A stretch of DNA of 64,000 nucleotides, from NCBI GenBank assembly GCA_948567375.1, contig OX419762.1:3230001-3294000 (forward strand), read 5' to 3'. Shown one piece after another: positions 56,450 through 64,000 of this stretch. Position numbers and translations under genes: made by a program. The notes under the pieces are model-generated. The model had not been told where the DNA came from. It worked only from the letters and a program-made list of their open reading frames with translations, and did not search any database. Each line of letters begins with the position of its first letter. The first letter of the stretch is position 1. Source of the stretch: Lunularia cruciata (lineage: Eukaryota; Streptophyta; Marchantiopsida; Lunulariales; Lunulariaceae).

Positions 56450-57860
56450 TTAGGCCAAAGTTCTTGGGCATTCAAGCACTTGGCTCAATCTTGATGTTCT
56501 TTGGTGGTTTCTTCCTCTCTTATTGGACTCAATGACATAGGTTTTGGCATCGCAGCCTCCTCTTCCATGTCCTCCTTGGGTCCTACAAGGGACTCCTCCA
56601 TTTCTTGCAAGTTCAAAATAGACTTTGCATCCTCCCAAGTCTCTTCTTCATCTTCTCCTTTGTATGATGTGGAAGAAAATACTTGTAAGGTAAAAGACAT
56701 TTGTTCTTCTTCCTTGTGTTCATCATTTTTCAGTATCCTTGGCTTCTCTTTTTGATAAGGATACATCTACTACTTGAATGTTGGCTTGTGGCTCCTTGGT
56801 TGAGGAAGGTTGCTTCTTTGGCATGATATTCTTTCTCTTGGCAGCCTTTGATACCACAAGATCTTCATTTACAAGCCCAAAAATTCCTATCTTGGAAAAT
56901 TCAAAATCTGCCTCTCTGTACTTAGCAATCAATGTTGGTTAGCAAACAATCTATATGATGACAATGAGTGATGAACCTCTTCCTTTCCTCTTGGGTTAGG
57001 AGATTGGTCCCATGTAGTAATGTATAGCAAATGGAGCAAGGTAGGTAGCACCTTTGTCCTCCTCATAGTCTTTATACAAGGTCTTGGCTTGTCAATAAAA
57101 CATATATGCCCAATCTACTAGCTTGCTTGAGCACATGTAATAAAAAAACATAGCTTGGCTATTTGTCAAGTAGGTGGCTTATTTGAAAATTTTCATAACC
57201 ACATCTGCTATGGCTTTTTATGCATGTTCTTTATAGTTGGCTACACCCACCCATTTTTCTTTGACCTCTTATTGTTGAAGGTGGACTTGACCTTGGCCTT
57301 AACTCCTTGTTCATGAACTTAGAGTCTAGGGACATGGCTCTCAAAACTCATGCATCTGGGCAGGCTAACATTAGCCAATGATTCCTTTGTCTAATTGTAG
57401 GGGTTACCTCTCCTTTCCCTTGTTGTTTTCTATCTCTTCCACCTCATCTTGTGGATTATGGTGAAGTCAATCAATTCCAAGTTCCACAGTAGGAACCCCA
57501 AGTATTTGATCTGGATCATTGCAATTCTATAGTGAACTTTTTTATTGCATGTGACATAAGGATGGCCTCTAGAATCTTTCTATAAATTCTCAATGTAGAT
57601 ACCATGATTCTTGACAATAGAAATGAAGAGAAAACTGCAGCTAGTTCTACTATGTGTACTATGCATCACTCCAAGTACTAAGAACCACTCTAAGATCCAC
57701 CTCACTAAAATGAATGCCAAGGCTTTCTCATAGTTAAGGGCAAATTGCACGTGCTAAATGCTCAGCATGCATGCAAATGAATCTCCAAAAAATGCTATTG
57801 GTGGCCAAAGTCCTCATTTTATAGTCAGATCCGTTGTCATTCCTCAACCATTTGGCAGTT
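56450..57860 (-). pseudogene. Coding-like family G, copy G3
   Basis: The minus strand repeats the G1 core in diverged form: LVDWAYMFYWQAKTLYKDYE, YLAPFAIHYYMG and LLTQEERKRF. A basic linker (KAAKRKNIMPKKQPS) and an acidic tail (EDEEETWEDAKS, GPKEDMEEEAA) follow. Upstream it has FILVRWILEWFLVLGVMH, a possible further helical part of the protein. Like G1 it combines a conserved core with an acid-rich end. The protein is unrecognised and broken. Confidence 0.6.
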
Positions 57861-58480
57861 AAGGAGCAAGTGTGCACTCACCACTCACACATGCAAAAGC
57901 ATCTACATGGTACCTTTGGTCATTTTTCATTCTCCCACATGCAAATGACTCTCTCCCACTCAACTCTAACGTGCAAAGCTTGCTCGCCAAGTGCTGATAA
58001 CTGTCTTGAATGTAATGGTGGCCCTTGGTAGAAATTCCTAGCTGATCTAGCAATGTATTCAAATCTTGGTGGTGCTTAAGTATGAGTGCTTGTGGATTAC
58101 TTGGCACTTGGGCCTATAAGCACTTGATTGGTAAGCACTTTGAGTATTTATCATCCTACAAGCACTTTGGATCATCTTAATATCCTTCTTAGTGCTACTT
58201 AGTTATGAACTCCAAGTGCCACCTCCTTTCAAGAATATTTGTCTAGTAACTACTAACTTCATTGCCCTTTTATAGCACTTACACAATTTTTCATCAACAA
58301 AAGAAATTTTTTGAAGAAATGGGAGCACCACAATATGGTTACAAGAAGAGAGCCTTGATTTAGAGCCAAAGTAGAGACCTTTTTTAGGCTCTTTTAATGG
58401 ATACTACAAAAATAGGCAGATATGCAGATTTTACCTTCCTTTCAACCAACAAACTAGGGCTCATTGGTATGCTTTGCCTA
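57861..58480. other. No gene recognised
   Basis: Stretch between G3 and F3. A short minus-strand frame (57,859-58,107) may be part of the same repeat as G3; I recognise no domain. Confidence 0.35.
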
Positions 58481-61092
58481 CTCTAGAGGACATCTTTGAT
58501 GCAATTGTGCACATAGAGTTCTTCAACACTTTGAATCTTTGAGCAAGATATCAATTGTTGATCAAGGAGGAGAATAAGTCAATGATAACATTTTAGTGTA
58601 GTAATCCTCATGGCAAAGATGTATTGCATCAATAGAAGTTTTTACCATTTGTGTTAAAGAATGCTCCTATTGAGTTCTAGAGCATCATAGATAGGATCCT
58701 AGTGGGATTGGATTTTTCTTGGTGCTATATGATGATATTTTGGTCTTTAGCACTAATGTGAAGTAGCATGAGAAACATTTGATGGAGATGTTTGAAGGAT
58801 TTAGATATCATGGAATCAAATTACATCCTTGGAAGTGTAGATTTCTCCATAATCACGTTGAGTATTTGGGTCACACTATCTACCTTGGTGGACTTGGTGT
58901 TTAATAGACCAAGGTGGAGGCTATTGCACGTATTCCTTGACCTACGGATGTGAGTAGAGTGTGAGAAATCCTTACAAACTTCTATCATTGATATGTCAAA
59001 GGATTTAGTGCTATTGCCCAAGGCCTTGATGAAGTTGACCAAGCTTACTCAAGACTAGTGTTGGGAAAGATGAGTTAAAGAGAGCTTTAGTAGAAATCAA
59101 GGACATTTGCACCTATTCTTAGGAGATTGATCAAAGGATGCAAATTCCATGTTCGTGCTAATTGGAGTATGTTGGGGCTTGGAGCAATATTTCTAATGTT
59201 ACTTATCTGGTAACCTCTTCACTCTCATCACTGATCATCAACCACTAAAGAGGTTGATGGAGCCCAATAAGCTTCAAGGAAACTTGCATGGTGGACTATA
59301 ATTTGACAAGAGTATGGTTTCATAGTTATTCACAAATATGGAGTGGTCAACCATGATGCATATAGGTTGAATAAGAACCCAAAATTATGATCAAACTAAA
59401 GCTTAATGGCATGGTGAGATGGATGAGAAGATGGTGCAAAGTTGGCATGCATATGCCTTTTTTGTATCTTGATTGAGGCTTTGGTGGTATCTCTCTCATT
59501 AGACAAGAGGAGTTGTTGAGGGATTAGATCTAGAGGGTAGAGATATTATAATAGGTCAATAAGATATTCATGATGATGTCTTAGTGATGGCATTGGGTGG
59601 CACAGTTCATGCCAAGGAGAGAAATTGTATCCTTCAATGAGCCAAGTACTTTAGATTGGAGTACAAAATTTTTATCTGGGTATGGGATGATGGTAGGGTG
59701 GTAATAGTGCCCTTTTATCTCAAATAAAATGGTTGGTATGGTATGCTCATGAGGAGCTAGAAAATTCTAGAGTAAAGCAAACATATAGCTTACTCGAGAG
59801 TCATTTTAGGTAGTAATGTATGTAGACCAATGTATAGTAATTTGTTGCAAAATGTGTGATTTATGATCAAGATTAAAATTTACCTACAACCATTCATCAT
59901 GATGCTATTGGACTTGTGTGATCTGAATGTATGGATGAGTGCACCTTCTCAATGTGTAGAGATGTTTTGGAGAGTGATGTTAATGGCCTTTAAGAACTTA
60001 GCAATTGCTCAACATGTGATACCTTATATTATGCTACTATTCAAGAAATAGGTTATAGACCCTTGATCCATCAATTTCATCCATGTGATTATGTACATCT
60101 ACATCAGATTGCATCAACAATACTTGACATGACTACATTCCACACTATCTTGTGAGCGCACAAGGGTTTGTCTTCTAGAGTTCTCATGTTAAAAGGACAT
60201 GATGATATTTTTTGCAAGGATCATGTGCATAATTTTGTGCCATGCTACCTCCCAAAGATTAATGGCACCATAGACCCAAGCTTAGCAATTTTAGTTGCAG
60301 GCTTGTAGTGTGGCTTTTCTAAAGTAAAATTGCTACTATGTTGATGTACGATAGTTGTTTGAAAGCATAGTATATGGTATGTTTGACTCCTCTTCTCAAT
60401 GTGGTTCCTCAAAGATAGTGTGTATGTTCTCAATATACTTGACCTATAGCAAATTTACTCCTTATGTGGTATAGATTGCAGATAGTTGACTAACAATAGG
60501 GCTCAATAGCACCTTACCTCTTGATCTTTACCTACCATAGTGCATACCACATACTTGGAGTAGATGAGTTTTTGGATTTAGAGAGACCTAATTTCCAACT
60601 AGGAGGTGGTTGTGGCACTTTAGAGTTTTTGCACTCATGTTAGAGTTAGAGCACTCATGTGTGATTTCTATGAGTTCTACTTCTATTGTGTATGATGATG
60701 ATAGTGATATATATTGTATAGCAATGTATATATGTATGACATTTGTAGCACCAAATCTAGTTTGCTCAAAATCTAGAGTGTTAGTCTTGGCAGTCACAGT
60801 TAGTCTTAGCAGTCTATACCAATAGTTGCTCAAGGACTACTTGAGCAATGGCAGCCCAATTTTGTGTTAAGGCTAATCACACCATGAGAGGTACCATTTG
60901 CACTGTCAAGTGTGGTATCAATGCTGCTCTTAGGGTTGGAGTTCCAGGTCAAGTCAAAAGGGTGTACCTTTGAAGTGCAGCTCCATAGAGCTCATTTTCT
61001 TATGTTGAGCCTTCAAGCTCTTGGCTGTGATATATAGAGGATGGGAATCATCACCTAGAGTCTCATAGCTAGAGTAGATATGGCTTGACTAT
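58480..61092 (+). mobile_element. Element F3, decayed PHD-type gypsy with LTR
   Basis: Plus-strand fossil. Reverse transcriptase words (MIDRILVGLDF-like region near 58,690, LRHHGIKLHP-like near 58,810) are followed by RNase H, integrase and the post-integrase region (LDLCDLNVWMSAPSQCVEMF). A much-eroded PHD region lies near 60,280-60,400, followed by a purine tract and an LTR (60,611-61,092). It aligns with F1 throughout but is more decayed. It is broken in many places. Confidence 0.78.
60611..61092 (+). repeat. LTR of element F3
   Basis: It starts TGTGGCACTTTAG after the tract ACTAGGAGGTGG and ends at GGCTTGACTATGT. The next bases, TATCAGAGCC, look like an initiator-Met primer site. It aligns with the F1 LTR. 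Confidence 0.65.
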
Positions 61093-61300
61093 GTTATCAG
61101 AGCCAGTTGTTGGCAACATATTGAGTTGAGTATTAAGTGTTGTGTTTCTGATATGAGTTGAGTGTGTGACCAAACTGATTATTGCGGCACTTTACCAGTT
61201 CATGTGTGACTTCTATATGAGTTGTGTTGTATAGTGTATGATGTTGACAACTATATATATTGTGTAACAATGTAAATACACACATTACCTTGAAAAAGTT
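61093..61300 (+). repeat. Primer site and leader after the F3 LTR
   Basis: A TATCAGAGCC primer-like sequence (from 61,095) is followed by a leader in which about 110 bp (61,180-61,290) repeats the start of the LTR. The same layout is seen next to F1. Confidence 0.55.
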
Positions 61301-64000
61301 CATGGCAACTAGCATTGCACAACAAGCTCAAGAGATAAATATTCCTGTTATGAGACCAAATGTTATCCAACAAGATAATCAATATCTCTTCTAAGAAATT
61401 TAGACATCACCCAACCTAAAGAAAGAAGAAAGGAAAGATTAATCATAGTAAATAGATGAGAAACATGCTTATGAGTATGAGATGAGGATGATATGATTTG
61501 TCAAATACTTGGATGTAAGATTTTTTTCCCTACAAGATAATTGATATGCAATGAAAATATAAATTAAACACAAATGACTCTAGTCAAACATCTATAATAT
61601 TTTTACAAAATGCACAAATTGACTATCATGCAAATTGGCTGTCAAACAATATGGTAGTTAATTTCAAGAGAGCAAATGAATAGTGAAGGTAGGAGCATGT
61701 GCATGGAAGTCCTATAAAGAGAAAGGGTGGACCCAAATAGAGGTAGAGGTATAAGATCATCTCAATCCAAAATCAAGCATAAAGCAAACATTATAATGGA
61801 AGACCCTAAGAGAAGAGTATTTCTTACAAATATGGTATCTTTTGGCTATTTATATGAGATACAAATGAGATCAAATTGGTTTTTTTGTGTGGCTAATAAG
61901 CAGGGAGATATGTCATGTACCATACAACTAGTCCTTGATATAAATCTTTGACCTTATCCAATCAAGTCCAATATCAAGCAAAGAACATACCAAGAATTTG
62001 CATGAGTAATTTGAATATTAGTACTATTATAACCTTAAAGTTTGTATGCATTAAGCCTTTGTAAATGTTCTCATTTATAATTGGTTGTCATTAACTTCCC
62101 CTAATTTCGTTTTGGTATTCTATAGCTAATATAATTGACAAATTTATGAGTATAGAGAAAAATATGAGTCTTAAATATAATTTTCCTTTATTGAAAAATA
62201 AGACATGGGAGAGGAAAATCAATCTCAAAATGAAATAAAGAATCAATGTATAAAATAACATTATGAAATTGAGTCAATAAAGAGATGGACTTCTGCCCTT
62301 TATATGAGTTGTACCTAAAGATAGTTTTAGGTATCTAATTTATCAAGGAAAGTTCATGTCTACAAAAAGCTAAAGAAATAGAGTGTGCAATACGTAAACC
62401 TATTAGTCCATGAATATAATAAATTTTAGATTGATGCAACAAGATAGTGTAGTATGGATTACAAAAATCACTTTTTAAATAATTCTATAATAAATTTGTA
62501 ACATGGCATGCCATTCAACTAGCCTGAGATCTCTAAGTCTTAACCTACTTGCATTAATATTTGTTCAACTTTGGTTTGATATACCATTTCTCACAAGAGA
62601 CAAATAGTAAAACACATATTTTTAACTTCATAAGAAAAATCATTTCCTCAATTATCATACACATATGATAATTATATATATATATAACACAAATTTTATC
62701 AGAATAAATATGGAGGTGACATCTGGGTTGCAATGCACGTGACTTGTTTATATCAGAATGATTTATGGTATCAGAGAATTATGAATTCGAAGCTTTAAGT
62801 TATTTATAAATCTGAAGTAAATATTTTAACTTCTGTAGTTATACATGAAAGTCAAGTATTTCTTGAGGATAAATACTAAGTCAAATATTAAAATCATGTC
62901 ACTTGTATTGCAACTCAAATTGAGGTCTCAATATATTGAATAATATTGAAAGAAGAAAATCTTCACTCTTATTTATAACTTATATTTTGCAATGAGACTA
63001 AGTTTGGAATGACTGGAGTACTTCATTTATTTATTACGATTTTCTAAAAAATTTATATGTATTCTTAGGAATTCAAGTCACTAAAGATACTGACCTTATA
63101 ATTTTGGTATTAAAAGTAAAAAAATTACTCTAGATACAAAATTATTATTAGTTATATTTAACATTTAACATTTGAATCAGATCTGCATAATATAAAATAC
63201 CAACTCTGCATTATATACAATACAACACTTTTGATCCATCTTGATAAAATTTTATGACTCTATTATAATAAAACAATTAAGTAGTTATTCTACATAGTTC
63301 TTACAGGAGTTTAAATGGTAAATACCAAACATTTTTAACAAAGATTAAAATTTCTATTTTTGAAATAATCTATTATAGTGTGTACAAAATTTACATAAAT
63401 ATTTTCTTACAACATGAATAGAAATTTTTTATTTAATAATATATTCATCAGATTGAAAGATTATGTCGGTTTTTAAATGAATGAAATAGAAAAACCGGTC
63501 TCTATATTAATTATCCACTTACTACTCATTTTATATGAAAAATATTAGTAAATATAATATCCCCTCACTAGATTAAATATACTTAATGATTACCTGGTTG
63601 AGTGTAACTTCAGCAACTACCTGATATGAATGTGACTTGTTTTGGGCAAATCTCCAAGATTCACGATACACACTAGCCCATGCATTGCAGGGAACCCAAC
63701 TAGTCTTATCTAAATATTCTTTAATTTGATAAACTGGTTTTTATAAATCATTCCCAATTTAAAGAGAAATTAGAGCTTCTAAACTTCTTCACTTTGTGAT
63801 ATATTCTAAAAGAATTGGCTATATTTTCGATATCATTAACGTTGTAACCTCATATGTGGTAATGAATCTTAGATCTACAAAGAGGGTGAAAAGAATTAGA
63901 ATCAATTTATTGTATACTAATCCCAATTTATAAGATCAGATCATCAGATCTATACTACGCAAAATCATTTCCTCAACTGAAACTGTCTATAACGTAATTC
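61301..64000. other. AT-rich DNA with possible gag remnant; no gene supported
   Basis: The first 100 bases read SIAQQAQEINIPVM in one frame and may continue the F leader. Beyond that there are short AT-rich frames only, plus a TATATATA stretch near 62,675. Nothing else is recognisable. Confidence 0.4.

Overview
The window comes from a land-plant nuclear genome that is rich in repeats. The evidence is chromodomain Ty3/gypsy elements primed by initiator tRNA-Met, fragments of two plant host genes (an HDA9-type histone deacetylase with plant-like introns and a TERMINAL EAR1/Mei2-like RNA-binding protein), and bits of plastid and mitochondrial DNA. I cannot name the species; a large-genome seed-free plant or gymnosperm fits as well as anything. 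I found no intact host gene. All repeat ages below come from hand alignment of LTR pairs and are approximate.

Left third (1-20,607): a nest of LTR retroelements. An old fragment (A) is represented by an integrase tail and the start of an LTR. Chromovirus B (1,699-13,928, target duplication CTTGC) sits in A's LTR. A second chromovirus family, C (4,993-11,587, target duplication ACTAC), sits inside B's RNase H region. A near-identical relative of C, called D (14,002-20,607, opposite strand, target duplication CCGGC), lies just beyond. LTR divergence is about 4.5% for B, 3.5% for C and 2.7% for D, which agrees with the nesting order. B's LTR carries an array of perfect heat-shock elements just upstream of a TATA box.

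Middle (20,608-39,640): a decayed minus-strand Ty3/gypsy element of another lineage (E, primer site like TGGCGC), lying among copies of an unrecognised coding-like family (G, conserved core plus acidic stretch plus coiled coil). A 4-kb strongly purine-biased block of imperfect 105-bp and 310-bp tandem repeats follows. An exon-intron fossil of an HDA9-type histone deacetylase lies near 37 kb in AT-rich DNA.

Island (39,640-47,770): DNA of a different character, with frequent CpG, no LTR elements, a C-terminal fragment of a non-LTR-like polyprotein, a 68-bp triplication, and a 1.3-kb unit duplicated in tandem that contains its own 235-bp tandem repeat.

Right quarter (47,771-64,000): a TEL/TE1-like RNA-binding pseudogene, then three decayed copies (F1 minus; F2 and F3 plus) of a Ty3/gypsy family whose polyprotein ends in a PHD zinc finger where chromoviruses carry a chromodomain. 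F1 and F3 each run from pol into an LTR and then into a new primer site and leader. Between F1 and F2 is a patch with plastid 16S rRNA and mitochondrial atp1-like sequence. A third copy of G lies between F2 and F3. The last 2.7 kb is AT-rich and holds no gene I can support.
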